Source of the DNA: UBA2108 sp002713215
Lineage (GTDB): Bacteria; Bacteroidota; Bacteroidia; Flavobacteriales_G; Salibacteraceae
Length of the DNA stretch: 64,000 bases
Assembly: GCA_937891015.1 (NCBI GenBank)
Contig: CALAPY010000046.1
Location: 1 to 64,000 of the forward strand
Reading direction: 5' to 3'
The position numbers and the translations under genes are program-made. Below are positions 17,748 through 28,200 of the stretch, one piece after another. The notes beneath the pieces were generated by a model. It did not search any database, was not told the origin of the DNA, and worked only from the letters and a program-made list of their open reading frames with translations. Position 1 is the first letter of the stretch. The number at the start of each line of letters is the position of its first letter.

Positions 17748-19793
17748 ATGAATAAAACAATTGGTGCTCTTATTTTATGTCTCCTATTTATTGGTCAATT
17801 TTCATTTGGCCAAAACGGTAGGGACCTTAAAATGGAGTCATTTGTAACACCGTTAGATAGTTGCTCAGTTGGAAATGCTTCGATAATTGTAGCAATTAAG
17901 AACAACTCATCAAAAAAAATTCTATTCTCAACCGATACATGCGTTGTACAGGTACAAACTAGTGGGGCGGTTAGTGCAAATTATTTCAAAACCTTTAATC
18001 AGGATTCACTTAATGCGATGGATACCATGCACGTGGTATTGACTACATCCTACAACAAGTCAATTGTTGGTATTCATAATTTTTTGGCTAGAGTTACTAC
18101 GGCTAATGATACGGTACCATCCAATGACACCTTGCTTCATAAATTATCAATTGATACAGCTACAGGAGCCAGCCTGGCATCGGTACCAGATTTATGTGTA
18201 AATAGTGGTCCGGTGCCGTTGATTGGGACAGGAACTCCTGTCGGTGGTACAGGAGTTTATTCCGGGGTTGGTGTGAGTGGTGCACAATTCAATCCGGCCA
18301 CCTCAGGGCCCGGTAATCATCTGGCTAAGTTTGTTTATACCGATGTACATGGTTGCATCGACTCTTTTTCTATACCGATTAAAGTGGATTCGGTTCCCAC
18401 AGTTGGATTAGGGAACTTTAATTCGATCTGCAAAGGGGCACCACCGATACTATTAAATTCAGGGATACCTTCCGGCGGAGTTTATTTTGGGGATAATGTT
18501 GGTTTAGGCCAGTTTGTTCCATTTAGATCTGGAATAGATACGATCTACTACACTTTTAAGGACGGTAATAATTGTTCCGATACCGTTTTTAAGACCATTG
18601 TTGTTGATACCATTCCTGTAGTGTCATTTAGTACCCTACCAAACCTTTGTGTTAATTCACCTGCTTTTACCTTAACCGGAGGATTTCCTTTGGGTGGAGT
18701 TTATAAGGGAAATCAAGTCAGCGGGGGAAAGTACACTCCTCTGAAAATAGGGGCGGATACCTTGCTATATGTATTTACTGACTCAAACAAGTGTAAGGAT
18801 TCCGCGACCTCTATTTTAAGAGTAGATTCAGTACCAATAGTCAGCCTCAACTTTCCAATTTCGCAAACATGTACAAACTCAGGTAAAACTATGGTTGGAG
18901 GTGGTAGCCCACAAAATGGTATTTACAAAGGCGATAAAATTGCAGGTAATTATTTTGATCCCTCCATTGGTCCTCCGGGTACTACTCAAGTCAATTATAT
19001 TTTTACCGATGGCAATAATTGCAGCGATTCTGTATTTGCTTCAGTTACGGTTGATACTATCCAACCCGTTAGTATGACCTCTCTTGGAGCAATTTGCAAC
19101 TACGATGATATTACCTTATTAACAGCAGGAGCGCCTGTTGGTGGAGTATATTCGGGCAAGCATGTTAATAGTTCAACCTCTGAATTTGACCCTACCGGTG
19201 CAGTACAAGGTGCAAACATCATTACTTATACATATACCACTGCAACCGGATGCATGGATAGTGTACAAGGAAATATAATGGTGGAAGCAAATCCGGTATT
19301 TAATTTGGGGAGCGATACTGCAATTTGTGGTGATGCCTTACTCAAATTGGATATTGGTATAGCTGCTTTGGTTTACAATTGGAGTACCGGAGATTCCTCT
19401 CGATCTATCCAACTACAAAAAAGTGCAATTGTAATTGCAAGTGCTACCGATACAAGTACCGTAACAAAATGCAGTTATAGTGATACTATTCGGGTGGATT
19501 ACGACGAGGTTTGTGTTGGGCTAAATGAATTGCATAGAAGCGGCGGTGATGTTAAGCTATTTCCAAATCCAAATGATGGAGTGTTTCGAATTGAACTGAA
19601 AAACCTTGATGTTACAAAACTGGTGGTTCAGGTTCTTTCAATGGAAGGGAAGGAGGTGTATCGAGATGAATTTAATGGACAATACAAAAGCTATCAAGGT
19701 CAAATTGATTTAAAGGCGCAAACTCCAGGGGTATACATTATCAAACTAGCTTCCGAGAGGGGTGTGTTATTCGGGCGAATAATAATTAGATAG
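17748..19793 (+). CDS. T9SS-exported protein B, Ig-like repeats without beta-helix modules
   Basis: This protein has 681 residues. The signal peptide MNKTIGALILCLLFIGQF is cleaved after SFG before Gln22. A CARDB-like N-terminal domain (about 28-140) is followed by five Ig-like repeats of about 75 residues (about 144-514), each with the GGVY-G core and a cysteine pair (LC-N and N-CKDS). A PKD-like domain with YNWSTGDSSRS and a type-A T9SS sorting domain from KLFPNPNDG (about 603) to RIIIR complete it. It is the only one of the five giants lacking helix modules. It has its own promoter and terminator. Its role on the surface is unknown; it may be an accessory or a derivative of a larger protein. 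Confidence 0.87.
   Translation: MNKTIGALILCLLFIGQFSFGQNGRDLKMESFVTPLDSCSVGNASIIVAIKNNSSKKILFSTDTCVVQVQTSGAVSANYFKTFNQDSLNAMDTMHVVLTTSYNKSIVGIHNFLARVTTANDTVPSNDTLLHKLSIDTATGASLASVPDLCVNSGPVPLIGTGTPVGGTGVYSGVGVSGAQFNPATSGPGNHLAKFVYTDVHGCIDSFSIPIKVDSVPTVGLGNFNSICKGAPPILLNSGIPSGGVYFGDNVGLGQFVPFRSGIDTIYYTFKDGNNCSDTVFKTIVVDTIPVVSFSTLPNLCVNSPAFTLTGGFPLGGVYKGNQVSGGKYTPLKIGADTLLYVFTDSNKCKDSATSILRVDSVPIVSLNFPISQTCTNSGKTMVGGGSPQNGIYKGDKIAGNYFDPSIGPPGTTQVNYIFTDGNNCSDSVFASVTVDTIQPVSMTSLGAICNYDDITLLTAGAPVGGVYSGKHVNSSTSEFDPTGAVQGANIITYTYTTATGCMDSVQGNIMVEANPVFNLGSDTAICGDALLKLDIGIAALVYNWSTGDSSRSIQLQKSAIVIASATDTSTVTKCSYSDTIRVDYDEVCVGLNELHRSGGDVKLFPNPNDGVFRIELKNLDVTKLVVQVLSMEGKEVYRDEFNGQYKSYQGQIDLKAQTPGVYIIKLASERGVLFGRIIIR
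18177..19290 (+). repeat. Five tandem Ig-like repeats in protein B
   Basis: Five diverged repeats share L--LC-N near the start, GG-Y-G-G-- in the middle and Y-YTD-N-C-DS near the end, followed by V-S-P-V linkers. The two cysteines per repeat suggest one disulfide in each. Confidence 0.8.
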
Positions 19794-19802
19794 ACCATAA
19801 GT

Positions 19803-19826
19803 GGGGCTATTTTCAGCCCCTTTTTT
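19803..19826 (+). terminator. Rho-independent terminator after protein B
   Basis: A GGGGCT/AGCCCC stem with a 6-base loop runs into six T residues, 10 bp after the stop codon. Confidence 0.85.
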
Positions 19827-19871
19827 ATTTCACTTGGTTTGTAGATATTTGGGCACTCAAAAAAATAGCTT

Positions 19872-21911
19872 ATGAAAATTAGAGATATTATTATTTGTGG
19901 TGCAGCCACCATTTTTATGGGGGCATGTGGACAACAAGCATCGCAGGAACCGGTAGAAAATAGTTCAGAGATGGCGTCAGAAAAAAAGGCAGAAGGTGAT
20001 TTTGAATATTTGGCAGAGCAATTTGCTGATCTTAAAATAATCAGATACAAGGTGGAGAGCTTCGATCAGCTTACACCCAAGCAAAAGGAATTGGTGTATT
20101 ACCTCTACCAGGTTAGTCTATCAGGCCGTGATATTATCTACGATCAAAACTACAAGCACAACCTGGTGATTCGGAAGGCATTGGAAAATATAGTTTCTAC
20201 TTATTCAGGAGATATGGAAAGCGAAGAATGGAAGAATTTTATGGTGTATACAAAAAGGGTTTGGTTTTCAAACGGGATACACCATCATTACTCAACAGCC
20301 AAACTGAAGCCGGAATGCTCTAAAGAATACTTCAATAAGTTATTGTCAGAGACCAATACTAATCTGGATGCAGGTATTGTAGACATTATGTTTGATGATG
20401 TTACAGCCATGAAAAGGGTAAACCTGGACCCACAAAAGGATTTGATAGCCGGAAGCGCAAACAACTTTTACCAAGATGGAATAACTCAGGCCGAAGTTGA
20501 AGCATATTATACAGCCAAGATCGATAAGAATGATGCTGAGCCGATTTCTTATGGTCTTAATTCAACGATGATCAGGGATGAAAATGGCAATCTCACAGAG
20601 GATGTCTGGAAAGTAGGCGGTCGTTATTCTGCACCGATTGAAAAAATGATCTATTGGTTAGAAAAAGCCATTACGGTTGCTGAAAGTGATGACCAGCGAA
20701 AGGGATTTGAATTACTGATTGAGTATTACAAAACCGGAGACCTAAAAATCTGGGATGATTACAACATTCAGTGGGCGAAAACCACTGGCGATGTGGTTGA
20801 TTACATCAATGGGTTTATTGAAGTTTATGGAGATGCCATGGGATATCGTGCTACTTATGAGTCTATTATTCAAATCAAGGATTTCGATGCCTCCGCCCGT
20901 ATGAAGGTGGTTGAAGACAATGTTCAGTGGTTTGAGGATAATTCGTCAATTGCAGAAGAGCATAAAAAGGAGAGTGTAGTTGGTGTTACCTACAAGGTAA
21001 TCAATGTTGCCGTGGAAAGTGGTGATGCTTCTCCAAGTACTCCAATAGGTGTTAACCTGCCCAATGCCAACTGGATTCGCGCCAAGCATGGTTCCAAGTC
21101 GGTATCGTTAGGAAATATTGTTGAAGCATATTCTCTGGCCGGGGGTAAGTCCATGTTGAAGGAATTTTGTTATTCCGATGAAGAATTTGAAAGGGCTGAT
21201 AAGCACGGTAAGCTTGCTTCAAAATTACACACCGCTTTACACGAAGTTGTGGGCCACGCTTCAGGAAAATTAGAAGAGGGAGTGGGTACCCCTAAAGAAA
21301 CTTTGAAAAGTTATGCCAGCACCCTGGAAGAAGGAAGAGCTGATTTGGTTGCGCTGTATTATCTATTGGATCCAAAACTGATTGAATTGGGTTTAATGGA
21401 AAGCCTTGACGTAGGTAAGGCCGAATACGATAGCTACATTAGAAACGGACTTATGGCTCAGTTGAGAAGGCTTGACCTTGGAGATGATATTGAAGAGGCT
21501 CACATGAGGAATCGCCAGTTGGTTGCAGCCTGGGTATACGAAAAGGGACAGGACGAAAACGTAATCGAAAAGAAGACCAAAGACGGTAAGACCTATTTTG
21601 TGGTAAATGATTATGAAAAATTGCGTGTCTTGTTTGGTCAGTTGTTAAAGGAAATACAACGTATAAAGTCAACCGGAGACTATGATGCAGGAATGGCTTT
21701 GGTAGAAAACTATGGGGTTAAGGTTGACCCGGTGATTCATCAAGAAGTATTGGATAGAAGCGAGAAGCTAAATATTCCTCCTTATGGTGGGTTTATAAAC
21801 CCTAGAATAATAGCTGTTGAAGAAGAAGGTAAGGTTGTGGATGTCAAAATTGAGTATCCAGCCGATTTCACTGAGCAAATGTTGGAGTATGGAAAGAATT
21901 ATTCGTTCTAA
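19872..21911 (+). CDS. M49-family dipeptidyl-peptidase III-like zinc lipoprotein
   Basis: This metallopeptidase has 679 residues. The lipoprotein signal is MKIRDIIICGAATIFMGAC with the lipobox cysteine at residue 19. The M49 zinc motif HEVVGH is at 457-462 (ligands His457 and His462, catalytic Glu458), and the second motif EEGRAD at 486-491 supplies the third ligand, Glu487. The short distance between the motifs fits Bacteroidota members of the family. The enzyme would remove dipeptides from the N-termini of short peptides, probably in the periplasm or at the outer membrane. It sits between T9SS cargo genes but has its own terminator, so a functional link to them is unproven. Confidence 0.92.
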   Translation: MKIRDIIICGAATIFMGACGQQASQEPVENSSEMASEKKAEGDFEYLAEQFADLKIIRYKVESFDQLTPKQKELVYYLYQVSLSGRDIIYDQNYKHNLVIRKALENIVSTYSGDMESEEWKNFMVYTKRVWFSNGIHHHYSTAKLKPECSKEYFNKLLSETNTNLDAGIVDIMFDDVTAMKRVNLDPQKDLIAGSANNFYQDGITQAEVEAYYTAKIDKNDAEPISYGLNSTMIRDENGNLTEDVWKVGGRYSAPIEKMIYWLEKAITVAESDDQRKGFELLIEYYKTGDLKIWDDYNIQWAKTTGDVVDYINGFIEVYGDAMGYRATYESIIQIKDFDASARMKVVEDNVQWFEDNSSIAEEHKKESVVGVTYKVINVAVESGDASPSTPIGVNLPNANWIRAKHGSKSVSLGNIVEAYSLAGGKSMLKEFCYSDEEFERADKHGKLASKLHTALHEVVGHASGKLEEGVGTPKETLKSYASTLEEGRADLVALYYLLDPKLIELGLMESLDVGKAEYDSYIRNGLMAQLRRLDLGDDIEEAHMRNRQLVAAWVYEKGQDENVIEKKTKDGKTYFVVNDYEKLRVLFGQLLKEIQRIKSTGDYDAGMALVENYGVKVDPVIHQEVLDRSEKLNIPPYGGFINPRIIAVEEEGKVVDVKIEYPADFTEQMLEYGKNYSF

Positions 21912-21934
21912 GAAAACGTAAAATCTCAAATACG

Positions 21935-21970
21935 AAGCCCGTTATTGAATTTCAATTTCGGGCTTTTTTG
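21935..21970 (+). terminator. Rho-independent terminator after the M49 peptidase
   Basis: An AAGCCCG/CGGGCTT outer stem, with an inner ATTGAA/TTCAAT stem, is followed by a T tract 23 bp after the stop codon. Confidence 0.85.
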
Positions 21971-22276
21971 TTGTTCGTCGATTTATTTGATAAATTATAC
22001 ACTCAAATGGCGTGATTGTAAAGTCAAACAGGAGTATTATTAATCGATCTGGTGTTTTTAACAATTAATTGTCAAGAAACTTCAATGTCTTTAAAGAATA
22101 GGAATAATTGAGTGAATTTTCGTTAAAATTTAACAAAATCACAAATCAAATTATGCACCTTTTTATGCTATTAGTGTCAGAAAACCAGCAAGTTATATAA
22201 AGGTTTGGTCGCTTATTGGTATTTAACATTTTTATCCTCATATTTGGAGGGACTTTAAAATTAAAATTGTTTGAAT
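21971..22276 (+). other. AT-rich intergenic region upstream of protein C
   Basis: This is non-coding DNA between the M49 terminator and protein C. It contains a 12-bp palindrome ACAATTAATTGT at 22061-22072 and the promoter listed separately. No convincing small ORF or RNA gene was seen. The region is longer than the other leaders of the cluster, so extra regulation of protein C is possible. Confidence 0.5.
22216..22246 (+). promoter_or_regulatory. Probable promoter of protein C
   Basis: TTG at 22216-22218 and CATATTTG at 22239-22246 are 20 bp apart, matching the consensus except for the first base of the -7 box. The ATG at 22277 follows 30 bp later. Confidence 0.45.
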
Positions 22277-25200
22277 ATGAGAAAGTTTCTATCCTTAGTG
22301 CTAGTTGCATCAATTAGTATTGTAATATCTAAATCGACACAAGCTCAATATTGTACTCCTACTCATTCTTCTACGTGGGATGGAATTACCAAGGTAACTT
22401 CTACTGGAAGTGCCATTAATATTAACAAGTCAACCACTGCCAGTGCTACCCATAAAAATTATACTTCAACCGATAGTATTTCAACGGGTCCTGGCCGGAC
22501 AATTAATTTGTCGATTTCTCACTATCGGGCGTTGGCCGTTTGGGTAGACTGGAATGACGATGGAGATTTTACCGATACAGGTGAACAAATGTACCGGGAT
22601 GTTACTAATGTAGGAGGTGGCACAACGAACCTTAGTTTTACGGTTCCAGTAACAACTAGTACAGGTTCGCTAAGGATGCGTGTCATGAATGGATATTATT
22701 CACCTTTTTTGGCGCCATGTGGAACTTCACGATCAGGAGAATCAGAAGATTATAGAATTTATGTAGACCCTCCTAAAACCAGGGATGCGGAAATGGCAGG
22801 AATTTTTCCCACTAATATTTGTCCGGGATCACAGGACGTAAATGTTAAGCTTACCAATAGAGGGATTGATTCAATTGCTTCCATAATTATAAAAGGTAAT
22901 ATTGGAACTACCACGTTTGGACCAACTACATTCACGGGATTGGATGTAAAATATAATAAGGATACGGTGCTGAAGTTAGGTACTTTCAATTTTTCGGCAA
23001 GCTCAACCTATAACATGCAGTTTCTATCGTATACCGTAAATGGTGCTTCCGATCAGAAAACATCAAACGATACGGCAAACTATACAGGGTTTAAAACTTC
23101 CATGGGCGGCACATATACCATTGGTGGAACCTCGCCGGATTTTGCAACATTTAACGCGGCTAGAACAGCGCTGTATGCAAATGGTGTTTGTGCACCTGTT
23201 ACCTTTAACGTTCGGTCTGGTACTTATACTGAACGAGTTGATTTCCAGGGTGCTATTAACGGATCTTCTTCTACCAATACAATTCGCTTTAGGCCGGACC
23301 CTGCAAATACTGCTTCTGCAACCCTAACCTTTAACAGTGACTATACCATTCGATTTGGTGGTGGAGTCAGTTATGTAGCATTCGATAGCCTTAATTTGGA
23401 GACCAGTGGTTTTGCCAATGTGGTTGAAATGAATTCAGCCAATGATAACATTTCATTTACTGGAAATACATTCAAAGGGCTTAATACCACAAGCTCGTCG
23501 TTTAGCTATGCCATAGTTTACGACTGGACTGGTTTAAATAATACCACTAATTTCTCCTTCATAGGCAATACAACCAATTACGGATCCATGGCAGTGTTAC
23601 TGTATGGGCAATCTACTAGCTTAGCTACCATGCAGGATGGTTTCACCATTAAAAACAATACAGTTCGAAATGCAGGGTACTTTGGTTTTTACTTAAGATA
23701 TGTGAAGAACGGAACTGTAGAAGGAAATGATGTTCGCACCAGAGCTACGGGTACCGCTACGGTTACTTATGGCTTATATGGTTATTACAACTATTTTGTT
23801 GATGTAGTTTCGAATCAGTTTGTTGCATACGCATCAAGTTATACCAGAGGCTTATACTGGTACAGATGTTATGGTACTTCTTCAAACCGGGCATTATTTG
23901 CCAACAACATGTTCTCTTCTCCCAATAGCTCTACAAGCAGTAACAATTACAATTATTTCTACTACGACAACTACACTGATATTGTATTTAATAGTTTTTA
24001 CGGTAAAAGAGCCTCTACCAGTACTTCAGGAGGGATGGTTTATCTTATTGGAGGTACTTCAGTGGTGTTTAGAAACAACTGTTTATTTAACGATGCTGCT
24101 GGTTATGCACTTGATTTATCAGGTTCACATACAAAATCATACAACAACTTGTACGGTGGAAGTGGCTCACGAAATGTTACCGGGGGTACCCAGGGTGCTA
24201 ATGGATTGAACATTAATCCAAGTTATATCTCAGCGACTGATTTACATACTACTTCCATTCCGCTGTACCAAAAAGGTACTCCGTTTACGGGGGTAACGAC
24301 CGATATCGATGGAGAAACACGACATGCTACCACTCCTACCATGGGGGCTGATGAATATGTCTTGGTAGCTAATGATGCCGGTGTTCAGGCCGTGGTGCTA
24401 CCCACCGCATGCCCAGGTACGGTTACAGTAAAAGCCAGGATAAAAAATTATGGTGTTCAAAAGTTAGGGACGTTTGCGGCCAATTGGACTGTTAAAACGG
24501 GTTCAGGTTCTCCAGTAGTTCAAACACCGGTTAGCAATACAGATACTATTGCTATTGCTGGTGATACGCTGTTAACACTAGGTACATTTACCGTGGTTAA
24601 AGGCAGTGTTTATGATATTAATGTTTACACTTCTTCACCCAACGGTGTTACCGATCAAAAGACCTCTAACGATACCATGGGTGTTACGGGGTATAAGTCT
24701 TCCATGAATGGTACCTATACCATTGGAGGTACTACACCTGATTTTGCAACATTTAATGCTGCACTTACCGCCTTGAAAGCTGATGGAATTTGTGCTCCAG
24801 TTGTTTTCAACGTTCGTTCAGGTACTTACACCGAACAGGTGGATTTTAATACGGCAATTACTGGTAGTGATTCTACCAATACTATTCGCTTCCGTCCGGA
24901 CCCTGCGAATACTTCGGCTGCAACGTTGACCTTTAATAATGACTACACCATCCGATTTGGTGGAGGAGTTAGTTACGTTGCGTTTGACAGCTTAAATCTG
25001 GAAACAAGTGGATTTGCAAATGTGGTTGAGATGAACTCCAACAACGATCACATATCATTTACCGGTAATACGTTTAAAGGAGTTAATACTACTAGTTCTT
25101 TCAACGGGTATGCCATTGTATATGATTGGGCAGGCAGTAACAATACCACCAATTTCTCCTTCATTGGCAATACCACCAATATGGGTTCTATGGCCGTATA

Positions 25201-28200
25201 TTTATATGGTCAAAGTACTTCCGTGGCTACGAATCAGGATGGTTTTACTATTAAAAATAACACAGTTCGAGATGCCGGTTATTATGGTTTCTACTTAAGG
25301 TATGTAAAGAACGGTATAGTAGAGGGCAACGACATTCGTACAAAGACCTCATCTACTGCTGGTATTACTTATGGAATTTATGGATACTACAACAATTTTG
25401 TAGATATAATTGGTAATAAAATTGAATTGTATGCAACCAGCTATACCAGAGGTTTATACTTGTACAGATGTTATGGTAGCAGTTCGAATCGTGCGTTAAT
25501 TGCCAATAACATGATATCCAGCCAAACCAGTGGTACAAGTACCGCTTATTACACGTATTTCTATTACGATAATTACACGGATATTATCAACAACAGTTTC
25601 TATGGAAAAAGAGCTACTACCAGTACCAATGGTGGGTTAGTCTATCTTTACTCGGGTACGTCAGTTGCGTTTAGGAACAACAGTGTGTTTAACGATGCAG
25701 CAGGTTACGCACTTGATTTAATTGGTTCTCACACTAAATCGAACAACAACCTGTATGGAGGCGGTGGTTCCAGAAACGTTACCGGTGGTTCTCAAGGAGC
25801 CAACGGTAAAAACGTAGATCCTAAGTATAAATCTGCTACTGATTTGCATACCGAGAGTGTAGACTTATATAGATCAGGAATAGCTTTTAGCGGTGTAACC
25901 AAGGATATTGATGGCGATACTCGATACACCACTCCTTGTATTGGTGCTGATGAATACACCATACCGGGAATAGATGTGGCTCCAACCGAAGTATACTTTC
26001 CACCTTCTTGTCCTGGTGTTGTTGTGTTAAAAGCACGTATTGAAAACAAAGGATTGGATACCCTTACTTCCTTTACCGTGAACTGGTCGGTGGCAGTTAA
26101 TTCAGGCTCTGCAGTTACCAAGTCTCCAGTTAGCTGGAGCGGGTCATTACTACCCGGACAGGATACACTAATTACATTAGGTAACCAAAGTATGGCAGTT
26201 GGTTCTGTTTATCATGTAGAAGCCAGAACCATTAATCCAAATGCAACCACGGATCAAAGAACCATTAACGATACGGTTAGAAGTTCGTTGAGAACTGCAC
26301 TAAACGGTACTTATACCGTTGGAGGGCTAACTCCAGACTATACTACCATTGCTGATGCGATAGCCGACTTAAATGCAAAGGGTATTTGTGGAGTGGTAGT
26401 ATTTGATATCCGTCCAGGTACCTATACCGGATTAATGAAAATGGGTGAAATAGCAGGTGCTAGCGCTACTAATACAATAACATGGAAAGGTTCTGGGGTT
26501 TCTAATACAACAATAAGTTATGCCGGTAATAATACCAATTATGCAACGGTAGAACTCGAAGGAACGGATTTTATGACATTTAAAAATCTTAAGATAACGA
26601 ATACCTATACCGGTACTTACTCAACGGCAATTCGGTTGCATGATGGCGCTAATAACATTACTGTAGATTCATGTGAATTAAGCACAAGTTCTAATGGTAC
26701 TTCATATGGCTTGGTAGCGTCGCCACAATACTATGCCACTACCGGTGCTGTAAATAATAATATAACCGTTTCAAACTCAGTTATAAATAACGTAGGTGAT
26801 GGAATACACATGCGGTCAAACAATAGTACAAACCGAAGTACGAACATTAGAATCGAGAATAACACGTTTACCAATATCGCAAATACCGGAATCTACGTGA
26901 ATTGGTATTTCGATAGTGTTCAGGTCATTAACAATAATTTGAGCGATTTCGGCGGTAATACTTATGGGTTGTATTGTTATTATGTTAAAAACCTTACGGT
27001 TGATAGAAATAATATAGTTGCTGGAGGTAACTATGCTATGTATTTATATCGAATTAATTACACTGGGGCTACTTCTTCTAACATATGTAGGGTTACCAAT
27101 AACATGGTATCCCAAACAGGTAGTAATTATGCCATGTATCTGTATTATGCAAATTACGCAGATGTATACCACAATTCTGCCAGGTCTGAAAGTAATTTTG
27201 CAATGTACGACCGTTTTGGAACTGGTAAAGAAATCAAAAACAACATCTTTTATTCAGGAACAAACTATGCCTATTACTCAGGAAGTACAAGTACGTCATA
27301 CCTAACGTCTTTAGATAACAATGTTTACTATAGAGGAAATGGTACTTTAATAGCCTATCATGGGGGAGGAAGAACACTTGCTACATGGAAAACCTATCGT
27401 AGCTCGTTGAATACCAACTCCGTTGTTGGAGATCCTAAATTCGTCGCAAAGGATGATCTTAGAATAGCAAATGGTAAACCTGCTGATAGCTTAGGGGTAA
27501 CAGGTACAGGAGTTCTAAAAGATATTTTCGATTCTACTCGAAGTACTACTAACCCGGATGCAGGAGCACATGAATTTGATTATCAACCCATTGATGGTTA
27601 TTTAGTTGGTATGTCTCGTCCTACTGGTTTGTGTTTAACCTCTAGTGACACCTTAGAATTTGAAGTTGTTAACGTTGGTGGTGATACCATTCAATTAGGA
27701 ACAAATGGGGTTAGTATTGCCTGGTCTGTTACAGGGCCAAATACGGCTAGTGGAACTGATGCAATTAACGTAGGTACTGTTCCTCCCGGTGACACGGTTC
27801 GAATTAAGACGGCGAACTCAACCATTAACCTAAGCACACCAGGTACTTATACGGTAACAGCGTATATTACTTCCAGCTGGGACAAGTATGATGAGAACGA
27901 TACTCTGGTTACTACAATTACCAGACTTAAAACGGATGTATTAACCGCGGTTAAAGATACTACGGTATATTATAAAGATTCATTAGACGTAACGGTTGAA
28001 ACAGATCTAGGAAGAGCAGATGTGGTAATTTCTGAGGCTAGTCAGTTTAATTCCGGTACTGGTGCACCTTCAGGTGGACGTCCAAGCTATATGAATCAGG
28101 ATGATTACGTGGAAATTAGTACTGCTAAACCCAACATTGATTTGGAAGGTTACCGATTCGAACGCTGGAGAGGTACTGCTACTAATATTACTTATACCTT

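Noticed and set aside
21327..21344. M49 second motif EEGRAD too close to HEVVGH, suggesting a deletion
   Set aside because: The short spacing is as expected for Bacteroidota M49 enzymes, and all three zinc ligands are present.
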